Shown piece after piece: positions 54,358-63,050 of a DNA stretch of 64,000 nucleotides. Each line of letters opens with the position of its first letter. Positions within the stretch are counted from its first letter, which is position 1. Below the pieces are notes generated by a model that saw only the letters and a list, made by a program, of their open reading frames with translations, ran no database searches and had not been told where the DNA came from. The translations under genes were made by a program, and so were the position numbers. Location: NCBI RefSeq assembly GCF_039539445.1, contig NZ_BAABDD010000017.1, positions 1 through 64,000 of the forward strand, given 5' to 3'. The DNA is from Salinactinospora qingdaonensis (GTDB lineage Bacteria > Actinomycetota > Actinomycetes > Streptosporangiales > Streptosporangiaceae).

Positions 54358-55020
54358 CTACGCGCCGATGCTTGCCACCGCGTCGGCGATGGGAGTGTTG
54401 CCGCCGACCATCTCCAGCACGTGACCGATCGTGGTGGGGGCGTCGAGCAGCGCCACCAACACCGCGGCGACGTCTTCACGGCTCACATCGCCGCGTTCGA
54501 CCTTAGGAGCCAGCCACACCCGGCCGGTGCCCTCATCGTTGGTGAGGCGCCCCGGCCGTAGGATCGTCCAGTCCAACTCCAGGCTCCGCCCCCGAATGTC
54601 GTCATCGGCGGCCTTCTTCGCCCGGATGTAGGCCGCCCACACCGGCTCGGCGTCCGGCGCCGGCCCCTCGTCCACGGATATGGCCGAAACCATGAGATAG
54701 CGACGAACTCCCGCCAGCGACGCGGCGTCGGCCAGCAGCGCGGCCGCGTCGCGGTCCACCGTCTCCTTGCGGGCCGCACCGCTGCCCGGCCCCGCGCCGG
54801 CGGCGAATACGGCGGCGTCGGCCCCCATCAGCTTCTCGGCCAGTTCGGTGACTGTGGCCGACTCCAGGTCGATCACTACGGGTTCGGCGCCGACGGCGCG
54901 GACGTCGTCGGCGTGGTCGGGGTTGCGGATGAGTCCCACAGGTGTGTCGCCGCGCGCGGCCAGCAGCCGCGCCAACCGCAGCGCGATCTTCCCGTGTCCT
55001 CCAGCGATGACGATACGCAT
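54358..55020 (-). CDS. SDR-like NAD(P)-binding oxidoreductase
   Basis: 220 residues. MRIVIAGGHGKIALRLARLLAARG is an atypical SDR NAD(P)-binding loop (GGHGKI). FAAGAGPGSG and LDWTILRPGRLT are usual for the NmrA/YwnB-like group (atypical SDR 5). No catalytic Tyr-Lys pair is clear (YIRAKKAAD is a weak match). It ends 168 bp before the repeat-tail gene and starts 9 bp after the aquaporin stop, perhaps in the same transcript. Confidence 0.82.
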   Translation of the reverse strand: MRIVIAGGHGKIALRLARLLAARGDTPVGLIRNPDHADDVRAVGAEPVVIDLESATVTELAEKLMGADAAVFAAGAGPGSGAARKETVDRDAAALLADAASLAGVRRYLMVSAISVDEGPAPDAEPVWAAYIRAKKAADDDIRGRSLELDWTILRPGRLTNDEGTGRVWLAPKVERGDVSREDVAAVLVALLDAPTTIGHVLEMVGGNTPIADAVASIGA

Positions 55021-55029
55021 ACCGGCAGG

Positions 55030-55761
55030 CTACGTGCTCAGCGCAGTGTCCGCACCGCCGCCCTCGCCCAGCGGCATCGCCGCGTTCGCCCGCACTCTCG
55101 GCCATACCACGGCCGCGATGGCACCCCCTAAGAGTGGGGCCAGCAGGAACAGCCACACCTGCTCCAGAGCAGTCCCACCCTCGAAGAGCGCGGGCCCCAG
55201 CGCCCGCGCCGGGTTGACCGAAACCCCCGTCACGGTCAGATTGAGCAGGTGGAGCATCGCCAGCGTGCCGCCCGCGAACGGGCCATGCAGCCGGGTCAGG
55301 CCACGGTCGACGATGGCGATGGCCACGAGGACCAGCGTGCCAGTCGCGATCGTCTCTACGGCGAGCGTGCCGTAAACGTTGGCCGTCTTGCCATAGGAGT
55401 TGGCGCCCAGTACGCCGGTCTGGTCGGTTATGCCGCCGAAGGTCACCAACAGCCACAGCACCGCCGCGGCGCCGATCGCTCCAGCCAGTTGCGCGGCGAT
55501 GTAGCCCATCGCACGCACGGCGCCTATGCGCCGCGACAGCAGCATCCCCACCGTAATCGCCGGGTTGACGTGACAGCCCGAGGTCGCCCCGATGATCTGA
55601 ACCAACGCCATCAGCACCAGCCCGAACGCGAGCGCGACACCGACCAGCCCGACCCGGTCGAGGCCGAACACAGCGCTGCCTACCCCAAAGAAAACCAGCG
55701 TGAACGTGCCGAACGCCTCAGCGGTCACTGCACGCACTTCCCCCACCTCCGCACCGATCAT
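55030..55761 (-). CDS. MIP-family aquaporin
   Basis: 243 residues from the ATG at 55761. Six helices and two half-helices with NPA boxes: GCHVNPAITVGMLL and GVSVNPARALGPALFEGG. The aromatic/Arg filter pattern after the second NPA (Arg in NPARA) and the length fit aquaporin Z-like water channels rather than longer glycerol facilitators. A strong terminator of the korAB operon lies just upstream. Confidence 0.88.
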   Translation of the reverse strand: MIGAEVGEVRAVTAEAFGTFTLVFFGVGSAVFGLDRVGLVGVALAFGLVLMALVQIIGATSGCHVNPAITVGMLLSRRIGAVRAMGYIAAQLAGAIGAAAVLWLLVTFGGITDQTGVLGANSYGKTANVYGTLAVETIATGTLVLVAIAIVDRGLTRLHGPFAGGTLAMLHLLNLTVTGVSVNPARALGPALFEGGTALEQVWLFLLAPLLGGAIAAVVWPRVRANAAMPLGEGGGADTALST

Positions 55762-55851
55762 CCCGTCATCCCGCAGGATCACGCGCAAATTATCCGCTGC
55801 CGCTGTGCCACGACAGCGGCCACTCCGGCGCACAGCTACCGCACACGACAC

Positions 55852-55896
55852 AACAACGGCCGCGTACCCCACCTCGCGGGGTACGCGGCCGTTGTT
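55852..55896 (-). terminator. Terminator of the korAB operon
   Basis: A perfect 19-bp inverted repeat (55852-55870 with 55878-55896) around a 7-nt loop, 22 bp after the korB stop, with T-rich sequence TTGTTGTGT on the minus strand. Confidence 0.8.
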
Positions 55897-55917
55897 CACC
55901 GCACGGCGAGTCGGGTC

Positions 55918-56985
55918 TTAGCCGACCGTCCAGGTATCGCCGCTGGCCAACAGCGCTCCCAAATCACCGTCGCCCTGCTCGGCGGCGGCGTGGGCAACCT
56001 GTTGGTTCATCCGCTCGTCGTAGGAAGGCTGCTCGACCGATCGGAAGATCCCGACGGGCACGTGCTCGAAGGCCGGATAGTCCAGCCGTGACAGCGCGAA
56101 AGCGTAGCCGGGGTCGGCGCGGTGCGCGTCGTGGCGCACCAATTGGTCCTCACCGATCTCGGCGGTGTCGGCCACAGTCAGCTCGCCGTACTCACCCCGT
56201 ACCACGCCCTTGCCGTTGCCGAAGCGCAGCGGCTCGCCGTGCTCCAGGCGCAGCAGCCGCATCTCCCGCTCGTCGGAGTCCTTCAGCGGCGCGAAAGCGT
56301 CGTCGTTGAAGATCGGGCAGTTCTGGTATACCTCGACGAACGAGGCGCCCTTGTGGTCGGCGGCCGCGCGCAGCACGCTCGTCAGGTGCTTGCGGTCGGA
56401 GTCGATGGTGCGCGCCACGAAGCTCGCCTCCGCGCCCAACGCCAGCGACACCGGGTTGAACGGCGAGTCCAGCGACCCCATCGGCGAGGACTTGGTGACC
56501 TTGCCCGACTCCGAGGTCGGGGAGTACTGCCCCTTGGTCAACCCGTAGATGCGGTTGTTGAACAGCAACACGTTGATGTTGACGTTGCGCCGCAGCGCGT
56601 GGATCAGGTGGTTGCCGCCGATGGACAGTCCGTCGCCGTCACCGGTGATGACCCACACCGACAGGTCGGGGCGGCTCGCGGCCAGCCCCGTCGCGATGGC
56701 GGGGGCCCGGCCGTGGATCGAGTGCATCCCGTAGGTGCTCAGGTAGTAGGGAAACCGGGACGAGCACCCGATACCGGAGATGATGACGATGTTCTCCCGC
56801 GGCACCCCCAATTGGGGCAGGAACCCCTGGAACGCGGCCAGGATCGCGTAGTCACCGCAGCCCGGGCACCAGCGGACCTCCTGGTCGGATTTGAAGTCCT
56901 TCATCTTGTAGCTGGCGTCGCTGCGCGGCACCAGCTCCAGACCCCCGGACCCCTCCGCCGGGGAGAAGTCGTTGTCACTCGGCAC
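55918..56985 (-). CDS. korB: 2-oxoglutarate/2-oxoacid ferredoxin oxidoreductase, beta subunit
   Basis: 355 residues from the GTG at 56985, preceded by GGAGG. CPGCGDYAIL gives two cluster Cys. GIGCSSRFPYYLSTYGMHSIHGR and the thiamine diphosphate motif VITGDGDGLSIGGNHLIHALRR-N follow, then LLFNNRIYGLTKGQYSPTS. A late Cys (YQNCPIFND) is the further cluster ligand. With KorA it cleaves 2-oxoacids to acyl-CoA, reducing ferredoxin. Overlaps korA by 11 bp. Confidence 0.93.
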   Translation of the reverse strand: MPSDNDFSPAEGSGGLELVPRSDASYKMKDFKSDQEVRWCPGCGDYAILAAFQGFLPQLGVPRENIVIISGIGCSSRFPYYLSTYGMHSIHGRAPAIATGLAASRPDLSVWVITGDGDGLSIGGNHLIHALRRNVNINVLLFNNRIYGLTKGQYSPTSESGKVTKSSPMGSLDSPFNPVSLALGAEASFVARTIDSDRKHLTSVLRAAADHKGASFVEVYQNCPIFNDDAFAPLKDSDEREMRLLRLEHGEPLRFGNGKGVVRGEYGELTVADTAEIGEDQLVRHDAHRADPGYAFALSRLDYPAFEHVPVGIFRSVEQPSYDERMNQQVAHAAAEQGDGDLGALLASGDTWTVG

Positions 56986-58828
56986 CGTCGATGACCTCCT
57001 GAATGACGCCCGCGAGCTCTTCGGCCTTGAACGGCAGCCCGCGGACCTTCGTGTAGCTGATGACGTCGACCAGGAACCTCCCGCGCAGCAGCAGCGCGAG
57101 TTGGCCCATGTTGATCTCGGGGACGAGCACGCGCTCGTAGGAGCGCAGCACCTCACCGAGGTTCTCCGGGAAGGGACTGAGGTGGCGCAGGTGAGCCTGG
57201 GCGACCTTGCCACCGGCCCGGCGGATTCGCCGCACGCCCGCGCCAATGGAGCCGTAAGTACCGCCCCAGCCAAGGACCAGCACGTCGGCGTCGCCGGAGG
57301 GGTCATCCACCTCCAACGGCGCGATGTCACGGGCGATGCCGTCGATCTTGCCCTGCCGCGAACGCACCATGAGGTCGTGGTTGGCCGGGCTGTAGGAGAT
57401 GTCGCCAGAGCCGTCGCTCTTTTCGATACCGCCGATGCGGTGCTCCAAGCCCGTCGTGCCGGGCACCGCCCAGGGACGGGCGAGTGTCTCCTGGTCACGC
57501 AGGTAGGGCAGGAACTTGCCGTCCTCCCCGTTGGCCTCGGTGGCGAAGTCCACGCTCAGGTCGGGCAGCTCCGCGACGCCGGGAATCCGCCACGGTTCGG
57601 AGCCGTTGGCCAGGTAGCCATCGGAGAGCACCACGACCGGAGTGCGGTACTGCGTCGCGATCCGCGTGGCCTCGATCGCGATATCGAAGCAGTCGGCCGG
57701 CGAGCGCGGCGCCAGGATCGGCAGCGGCGACTCCCCGTTGCGGCCGAACATCGCCATCAACAGATCGGCCTGCTCGGTCTTGGTCGGCATGCCGGTGCTG
57801 GGCCCGGCGCGCTGCACGTCGATGACGACCAGCGGCAACTCGGTGGTCACGGCCAGCCCGATCGTCTCGGCCTTGAGCACCATGCCCGGACCCGAGGTGG
57901 TCGTGACTCCCAGCGCCCCGCCGAACGCGGCGCCCAGCGCCGCGCCCACCCCGGCGATCTCGTCCTCTGCCTGGAACGTCCGCACGCCGAACCGCTTGTG
58001 CTTGGACAGTTCGTGCAGGATGTCCGAGGCCGGGGTAATGGGGTAGGAGCCGAGGAACAGCGGCAGCCCCGACAGTTCCGAGCCGGCGATCAGGCCGTAG
58101 GAGATGGCGAGGTTACCGGTGATGTTGCGGTAGGTGCCCGAAGGCAGGGTGGCCGGCTTGATCTCGTAGGAGACCGCGAAGTCCTCCGTGGTCTCACCGA
58201 AGTTCCACCCGGCCTGGAACGCCGCGATGTTGGCCGCCATGATCTCGGGCTTCTTAGCGAACTTGTCCTTAAGGAAGCCGAGCGTGCCCTCGGTAGGCCG
58301 GTTGTACATCCACGACAGCATCCCCAAGGCGAACATGTTCTTGGCGCGCTCGGCGTCCTTCTTGGAGATGTCGAACTCCTCCAGCGCCTTGATCGTCATC
58401 GACGTCAGCGGCACTGCGCTCACCTTGAACTCCGCCAGCGACCCGTCCTCCAGTGGGCTGGTGGCATAGCCCACTTTGTTCAGGTTGCGCTTGGTGAACT
58501 CGTCGGTGTTGACGATGATCATGGCCCCGTTGGGGACGTCTTCAATGTTGGCCTTGAGCGCTGCCGGGTTCATCGCCACGAGGACATTGGGAGCGTCCCC
58601 AGGCGTCATGATGTCGTGGTCGGCGAAATGGAGTTGGAAACTGGAAACCCCGGGAAGCGTCCCGGCGGGAGCCCGGATCTCGGCTGGGAAGTTCGGCAGC
58701 GTCGACAGGTCGTTGCCAAACGACGCGGTTTCCTGGGTGAAGCGGTCACCGGTCAACTGCATGCCGTCACCGGAGTCGCCCGCGAAACGAATGATGACGC
58801 GATCGATTTGTTGGACCTGCTTGGTCAC
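56975..58828 (-). CDS. korA: 2-oxoglutarate/2-oxoacid ferredoxin oxidoreductase, alpha subunit (gamma-alpha fusion)
   Basis: 617 residues from the GTG at 58828, with AGGAGG 12 nt upstream. The first 190 residues are the gamma domain (RVIIRFAGDSGDGMQLTGDRF; HDIMTPGDAPNVLVAMNPAAL). The rest is the alpha domain: LGSYPITPASDILHEL, FQAEDEIAGVGAALGAAFGGA, TTSGPGMVLKAETIGLA, and QRAGPSTGMPTKTEQADLL. In mycobacteria KorAB serves as an alternative 2-oxoglutarate oxidising step. The same role is expected here. Confidence 0.93.
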   Translation of the reverse strand: MTKQVQQIDRVIIRFAGDSGDGMQLTGDRFTQETASFGNDLSTLPNFPAEIRAPAGTLPGVSSFQLHFADHDIMTPGDAPNVLVAMNPAALKANIEDVPNGAMIIVNTDEFTKRNLNKVGYATSPLEDGSLAEFKVSAVPLTSMTIKALEEFDISKKDAERAKNMFALGMLSWMYNRPTEGTLGFLKDKFAKKPEIMAANIAAFQAGWNFGETTEDFAVSYEIKPATLPSGTYRNITGNLAISYGLIAGSELSGLPLFLGSYPITPASDILHELSKHKRFGVRTFQAEDEIAGVGAALGAAFGGALGVTTTSGPGMVLKAETIGLAVTTELPLVVIDVQRAGPSTGMPTKTEQADLLMAMFGRNGESPLPILAPRSPADCFDIAIEATRIATQYRTPVVVLSDGYLANGSEPWRIPGVAELPDLSVDFATEANGEDGKFLPYLRDQETLARPWAVPGTTGLEHRIGGIEKSDGSGDISYSPANHDLMVRSRQGKIDGIARDIAPLEVDDPSGDADVLVLGWGGTYGSIGAGVRRIRRAGGKVAQAHLRHLSPFPENLGEVLRSYERVLVPEINMGQLALLLRGRFLVDVISYTKVRGLPFKAEELAGVIQEVIDGAE

Positions 58829-59542
58829 TGAGATCGCTGACCTCCTTGACGAGCCGCTGAGTGGGAGGTTGCGGCTCAGGTTTTGTCTCAAGTCTCGCCA
58901 CGATGGCGCGCACCAAGCACTCACTTGGCTCGTGGCTGGGGCTTCATTACAGGCTCATCAACAGGGGCCTCATCTTCAGGCTATGAGCGCGCCGTAATGC
59001 CAGTGACCGGCCGCGCTGTCGCAGCCAGGTGACCCTTACCACGGGGCAGGCCCACGATGTTCGCGTGTGACCGCGGTTGGGGCCGTGGCGAATGAACCCC
59101 TGTCTTAACTACCGGAAAAGACGACAGAGCGCGCTGGCGATGCGGGCCAGGTCCACGTGCCGTCGCTGGACGAGCACAGCACCGGGAGCGGCGGGGACGG
59201 GGCCCGAGGTGATAGCGGTCACCCTCGCACTATAGGACGTCGAGAGCCGATCGTCCGCTTCAGGTGGTTGATTTCACAACTCTGCGGACAACAAGCGCAC
59301 GATCCAACAAGGATAAGGGTAAGCCGGGGACATTCCAGTTCCCTGCCGAGGCGTGGGTCTTGGCGCGCCACAGCCCCCCGCCGCCGGGTTCTGATGGAGC
59401 ACGCCCCGCTCATGGCCGACCGCGAAGGTGGCAAAGATCATGCCAGGTGAGCAGTTGGGAACGGAACAGCCCGACCCGGACGTTTGTATCGGTGCACGGG
59501 CCCTGAAGGGGCCCAGAAACCCGAGGGAGGCCGGGAAACGCC
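58829..59542. other. 710-bp region between korA and htpX
   Basis: No gene seen. It contains a short repeat-like stretch near 58938-58985 (CTTCATTACAGGCTCATCA, CTCATCTTCAGGCTATGA). A GGTGA/TCACC inverted repeat and a possible TATAGG -10 box lie near 59208-59237. GGGCCC-TGAAG-GGGCCC (59498-59514) is in front of htpX. Confidence 0.4.
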
Positions 59543-60394
59543 GTGCGTGGTAACACGATCCGTGCCGCCGCTCTCCTCGCCGGTCTCTCCGTGACGGTCG
59601 TCGCGTGCGGGTGGATTCTGGCGGGGCGAGCTGGCCTACAGATCGGGATCGTCACGGCCATCGCGGGCAACGGCATGGTCTTCTTCTTCGCCGACACGCT
59701 CGTGCTGCGCGCCATGCACGCCCGCCCCGTCAGTGAGATCGAGCAACCCGATCTGTATGCGCTGGTGGGAAAGCTCGCCACTCAGGCTCGCCAGCCCATG
59801 CCGAGGGTCTACCTGTCGCCCACCCCGGCTCCCAACGCCTTCGCGGTGGGGCGTACGCAGCGCCGCGCTGGCGTGTGCTGCACCACGGGCCTGTTGCGGC
59901 TCCTCAACGAGCGGGAGCTGCGCGCGGTACTCGCTCACGAGCTGGCGCACATCCGCCGCGGCGACACTCTGGTCTCCTCGGTCGCCGCGACCCTGGGCAC
60001 GCTGATCACCTCGTTGACTGCGCTGGCTCTGCTGCTGCCTCTAGGGGACTCCGAGGACGAGGACGTCCCCAACCTGCTCGGTGGCCTGCTGTTCCTGTTG
60101 CTGGGGCCACTGGCGGCGGCTGTCATTCACGCCTCGGGCAGCCGGGCCCGCGAACACCGCGCCGACGAGGAGGCAGCTCAGCTCACCGGCGACCCGATGA
60201 GCTTGGTCAGCGCTTTGCGCAAGATCCAAGTGGGCGCGGGAATCCACACGCTGCCCGCCAACCGGGAACTCCTCAGTGCCGCCCACCTGATGATCACCCA
60301 CCCGTTCCCCCGCGGGGGGATGGGCCGTCTCTTCGCCGCCCACCCGCCCCTGGCCGAGCGTGTCGACCGGTTGCGGCGCATGGCCGGCTTATGA
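59543..60394 (+). CDS. htpX: M48-family membrane metalloprotease (HtpX-like)
   Basis: 283 residues. Two N-terminal helices (AAALLAGLSVTVVACGWILAG; GIVTAIAGNGMVFFFADTLVL). Zinc motif HELAH at residues 132-136 and the third ligand in SREHRADEEAA near 200. Between them a hydrophobic hairpin (TSLTALALLLPLG; LLGGLLFLLLGPLAAAVIHASG). The protein is expected in the membrane, degrading damaged membrane proteins. Start GTG 59543 follows GGGAGG-containing sequence. Confidence 0.9.
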   Translation: MRGNTIRAAALLAGLSVTVVACGWILAGRAGLQIGIVTAIAGNGMVFFFADTLVLRAMHARPVSEIEQPDLYALVGKLATQARQPMPRVYLSPTPAPNAFAVGRTQRRAGVCCTTGLLRLLNERELRAVLAHELAHIRRGDTLVSSVAATLGTLITSLTALALLLPLGDSEDEDVPNLLGGLLFLLLGPLAAAVIHASGSRAREHRADEEAAQLTGDPMSLVSALRKIQVGAGIHTLPANRELLSAAHLMITHPFPRGGMGRLFAAHPPLAERVDRLRRMAGL

Positions 60395-60553
60395 GCGGTT
60401 TTTCGGGGCTGCTGGAGGCTTCGCCGCGGTTTCGCTGGCCGCGGGGCTGTGCCGAGCTGTGGGGCGTCCCCGCTCAGCCGGCAGCGCTATGGCTGGGCGG
60501 GCGGGGCGGTGCTCCGCCCGCCCAGCGCGCCGGCCCACGGTGGGGTCGACCTG

Positions 60554-61051
60554 CTACCGATAGTTGATGAACTGCAACGCGATGTCGAGGTCCTTCTCCT
60601 TCAGTAGGGAGATCACCGCCTGAAGGTCGTCGCGCTTCTTGGAGCTGACGCGCAGTTCGTCGCCCTGGATCTGGGCTTTCACGCCCTTGGGGCCCTCATC
60701 ACGGATGATTTTGGACAGTTTTTTGCCGTCTTCAGCCGAGATGCCCTCCTTGAGGGGGACTCCCAGCCGGTACTCCTTGCCGGAGGATTTGGGCTCGTTG
60801 TCGGTATCGAGGACCTTCAGCGACACCCCGCGCTTGATGAGCTTCTCCTTGAACACCTCCAGCGCGGCCTTGACCCGTTCTTCGGAGTTGGCCCTGACCT
60901 CCACGCCCTGCTTACCGGACCAGGTGATCGTGGCCCCGGTGCCTTTGAAGTCGAAGCGCTGAGAGAGTTCTTTGGTGGCCTGGTTCAGGGCGTTGTCGAT
61001 CTCCTGCCGGTCAAGTTTGGAGACGACGTCGAAACTGACTTCGGACGCCAC
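60554..61051 (-). CDS. yajQ: YajQ-family nucleotide-binding protein
   Basis: 165 residues from the GTG at 61051; an upstream GTG at 61063 would add 4. VASEVSFDVVSKLDRQEIDNALNQA, RFDFKGTG, RGVSLKVLD and KLSKIIRDEGPKGVKAQIQGDELRVSSKKRDDLQAVI are complete YajQ signatures. The protein has two ferredoxin-like folds. Some homologues bind c-di-GMP or nucleic acid. It is monocistronic, next to the tRNA-Tyr gene. Confidence 0.92.
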   Translation of the reverse strand: MASEVSFDVVSKLDRQEIDNALNQATKELSQRFDFKGTGATITWSGKQGVEVRANSEERVKAALEVFKEKLIKRGVSLKVLDTDNEPKSSGKEYRLGVPLKEGISAEDGKKLSKIIRDEGPKGVKAQIQGDELRVSSKKRDDLQAVISLLKEKDLDIALQFINYR

Positions 61052-61294
61052 GTGCGCTCGCACCCCCGATGATCGTCACTTTGAATCCGGCCCCCGCCGG
61101 GTGGCCGGTGCTTAACGGCGACGCGGCTCGCCCGTCGGGGCACCGCGTCCGCTTGTGAATAGGCCCGAGCTTAGCCCGCGAACCACCGGGGGACCCGTCG
61201 AGCCTCGCAGTGGTTCGCGGCGTAATCGATTTCGTGTCAGGGCGCGGTCTCCGCTATGATCGTGCATGCAGCGACAGCGAGTCGCCGCACCCCA

Positions 61295-61376
61295 GGCAGG
61301 TTGCCCGAGCGGCCAAAGGGAGCGGTCTGTAAAACCGCCGGCTCAGCCTTCCAAGGTTCGAATCCTTGACCTGCCA
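61295..61376 (+). tRNA. tRNA-Tyr (anticodon GTA)
   Basis: 82 nt. The acceptor arm GGCAGGT pairs with ACCTGCC. The anticodon stem GCGGT/ACCGC encloses CTGTAAA with anticodon GTA. A long variable arm (class II) and the TTCGAATC T-loop are clear. Discriminator A at 61376; a CCA end is not encoded in register. Confidence 0.95.
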
Positions 61377-61387
61377 CCCAGCGGGAA

Positions 61388-61427
61388 CAGCCCCTGACCA
61401 GCATGTCCGCGGTCGGGGGCTGCTCTT
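61388..61427 (+). terminator. Terminator after tRNA-Tyr
   Basis: CAGCCCCTGACC pairs with GGTCGGGGGCTG (one G-T pair) across an 11-nt loop, followed by CTCTTT, starting 12 nt after the tRNA. Confidence 0.8.
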
Positions 61428-61705
61428 TGCCGGCCGGGGCTCCGCCATGGTTTCCCTGTGTTCCTCTCAAGGCGGGGACCGCTGCGGCCGATAGACGGCG
61501 AAGTACCGGCACTTGCCGCCGATGCGTGTCCGCGCCCCCCATGTGTCAGATCAGTTCGTTTCTGGCTCCGATTCTCTCCTCGGCTGCCATGGTGCGGTCT
61601 GCAACGGGGCTCACATGGCCGCCGCAGCCGGCCGTGAGTCCAGAAACGGCGTAGGCCTCGCTCGTCATCCTTTCGAATCTTGATTTACCGTTACAGGTAG
61701 TTTCT

Positions 61706-61728
61706 TATATGTACAAATCAGACATATA
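61706..61728. promoter_or_regulatory. Candidate activator site, copy 1 (ATATGT-N9-ACATAT)
   Basis: Inverted repeat TATATGT...ACATATA. A 21-bp core (61707-61727) matches 62616-62636 at 18 positions. The last base of the core is 20 nt before the -35 box at 61748. AT-rich surroundings. Confidence 0.6.
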
Positions 61729-61747
61729 GCAATCAGTCATGCCAGCT

Positions 61748-61775
61748 TTGATGGACCTTGCAGAAGTGGTAATAG
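61748..61775 (+). promoter_or_regulatory. Promoter of the first small secreted protein gene
   Basis: TTGATG at 61748 and TAATAG at 61770, 16 bp apart. They align with TTGACA and TGATGA of the downstream operon, including a shared GTGGT before the -10 box. The leader to the start codon would be about 70 nt. Confidence 0.5.
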
Positions 61776-61852
61776 TTGTTACTTCTATTTCCCCAAGGGT
61801 GACAAATAGTATTTTGCCTTTTCGTGGTAGATGTCACCTCCCGGAGGATCTT

Positions 61853-62077
61853 GTGCTGAGGAAGTTCACAGCCGCTGCTTTGATCGCCGGTACCGCTGCG
61901 GGGTCGGTGCTGATGGCCGCTCCGGTGCAGGCGGCTGACCAGCCGTCCACCTGGCCGCCGCAGCTCGTGCCAGAGCAGGTGTGTGATTCCCCCATTGGTT
62001 CGCTCGTGGGCACTGCGGCTCCGCTGGTCTCTCCGATCATCGGATGCACCGACGGCTCGAGTCCGTCGGTCGGCTGA
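61853..62077 (+). CDS. Small secreted two-cysteine protein, type A
   Basis: 74 residues from GTG 61853, with GGAGG at 61843-61847. VLRKFTAAALIAGTAAGSVLMAAPVQA is the signal peptide, nearly the same as in types B and B'. The mature chain (ADQPSTWPPQLVPEQVC...) has two cysteines 18 apart but a divergent interior with Pro/Trp and PLVSPIIGC where the others have PVLSPQTTGDC. It is separated from the other four by 690 bp and has its own promoter. Confidence 0.72.
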   Translation: MLRKFTAAALIAGTAAGSVLMAAPVQAADQPSTWPPQLVPEQVCDSPIGSLVGTAAPLVSPIIGCTDGSSPSVG

Positions 62078-62615
62078 CAATCTGTACGGACCGTCCCGGT
62101 CTAGCGGTGCGAGTCCGGCGCCGAAATGGGGCATAGACCGTTTCTTCGGTTGTCCTTCCCATAAATGAAGAAGCGCCGAAAACTCGTAAATTCATCGACC
62201 CTCCCACCCACCGGAAGCCCGCTGCTGTGCGGAGCCTCCGGGGGGTTTCGTGTTCGGCGTGCTCTCGAGACGTGCCGCTGCGGTAGGGCGCGCCAAGGAG
62301 GGCGTTCTTTTATGCGCCCTGCCCGCTTCTGGCATATCCGCGCCCGGCGGTGGACCTTATCTCGCGCGCGAGCCGCCGATTGCGTCGTGCGGCCGGCCCT
62401 GCGGCAGCTCCATCCCGATAGCGCCGTTACGGCCGTCGCCTCCCGTGCACTCGCCGGCGAGCTTGGCCTCCTCGCCGTCCGTCGCTACCCATACCTCCGC
62501 TCCTGCGGCGCCGGAGGTGCCCGCTGGGCCACAGGCGGCAGGCACATCAGAAATGGCATAACCCCCATTTATTATCGTTGTTTATTTTCCCAATTTCTTG
62601 TGTCAAACAAGATCT

Positions 62616-62636
62616 ATATGTGCGAATCGGACATAT
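62616..62636. promoter_or_regulatory. Candidate activator site, copy 2 (ATATGT-N9-ACATAT)
   Basis: Same inverted repeat as at 61707-61727, with three A-to-G changes in the spacer only. Again 20 nt lie between its end and the -35 box. Confidence 0.6.
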
Positions 62637-62656
62637 TGCAGGGCGTTGTTCTGGCT

Positions 62657-62684
62657 TTGACAAAATCCGGGGGAGTGGTGATGA
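62657..62684 (+). promoter_or_regulatory. Promoter of the four-gene small secreted protein operon
   Basis: TTGACA at 62657 and TGATGA at 62679, 16 bp apart. The same stretch contains GGGGGAG and two ATG codons opening a short frame (MMNNVRRD), so a leader peptide is an alternative reading. Confidence 0.45.
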
Positions 62685-62706
62685 TGAACAACGTCCGCCG
62701 CGATTA

Positions 62707-62735
62707 AGGACGCCAACCGGCGTCCTGTTTGATTT
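62707..62735 (+). terminator. Terminator-like hairpin inside the operon leader
   Basis: AGGACGCC (62707-62714) pairs with GGCGTCCT (62719-62726), loop AACC, then GTTTGATTT. It lies 28-57 bp before the first start codon and looks like an attenuator. Confidence 0.5.
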
Positions 62736-62763
62736 CATTACGAAAACTATTCCGGGGGATCTT

Positions 62764-62994
62764 GTGCTGAAGAAGTTCACGGCCGCCGGTCTGATCGTCG
62801 GCGCCGCTCTGGGGTCGATGCTGATGACCGCTCCGGCGCAGGCTGCCGATCAGACGTTCAACCAGAATCTTCAGGTTGTGCCGGTCACGGTGTGCAACGC
62901 CAACGCCAGCGTGCTTGGCATCACCGTGCCGGTGCTGTCGCCGCAGACCACCGGCGACTGCACCAACGGCCCGGTTCAGACGGCTGTCAAGTAA
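62764..62994 (+). CDS. Small secreted two-cysteine protein, type B
   Basis: 76 residues from GTG 62764 (GGGGG 5 nt upstream region). VLKKFTAAGLIVGAALGSMLMTAPAQA is the signal peptide, cut after QAADQ or AQA. The mature part opens with FNQNLQVVPVTVCNANASVLG and contains PVLSPQTTGDCTNGP: two cysteines 22 apart around a hydrophobic, chaplin-like core, with Asn/Gln ends. Bases 62857-62973 are identical to 63689-63805 in the last gene of the operon. Confidence 0.78.
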   Translation: MLKKFTAAGLIVGAALGSMLMTAPAQAADQTFNQNLQVVPVTVCNANASVLGITVPVLSPQTTGDCTNGPVQTAVK

Positions 62995-63050
62995 TTACAC
63001 CTCGCACGAATCGCCCCGATTTAACTGATCTTTTGGAAAGAGGAATGACC

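Larger units (their letters stand above)
62078..62763. other. Region between the first and second small secreted protein genes
   Basis: About 690 bp. The open frame at 62165-62707 has mixed codon use and no recognisable features, so I do not call it. The end, from about 62560, is AT-rich and holds the operator, promoter and leader of the downstream operon. Confidence 0.4.

Noticed and set aside
60391..60440. Possible fourth copy of the dispersed repeat after htpX
   Set aside because: Shares only GGTTTTTCGGGG-like and CTTCGCCGCG pieces. The GTGCCTCGATCG core is missing.
62165..62707. 180-codon frame between the first two secreted protein genes
   Set aside because: It runs through the operator and promoter of the downstream operon, changes composition sharply along its length and shows no recognisable motif.
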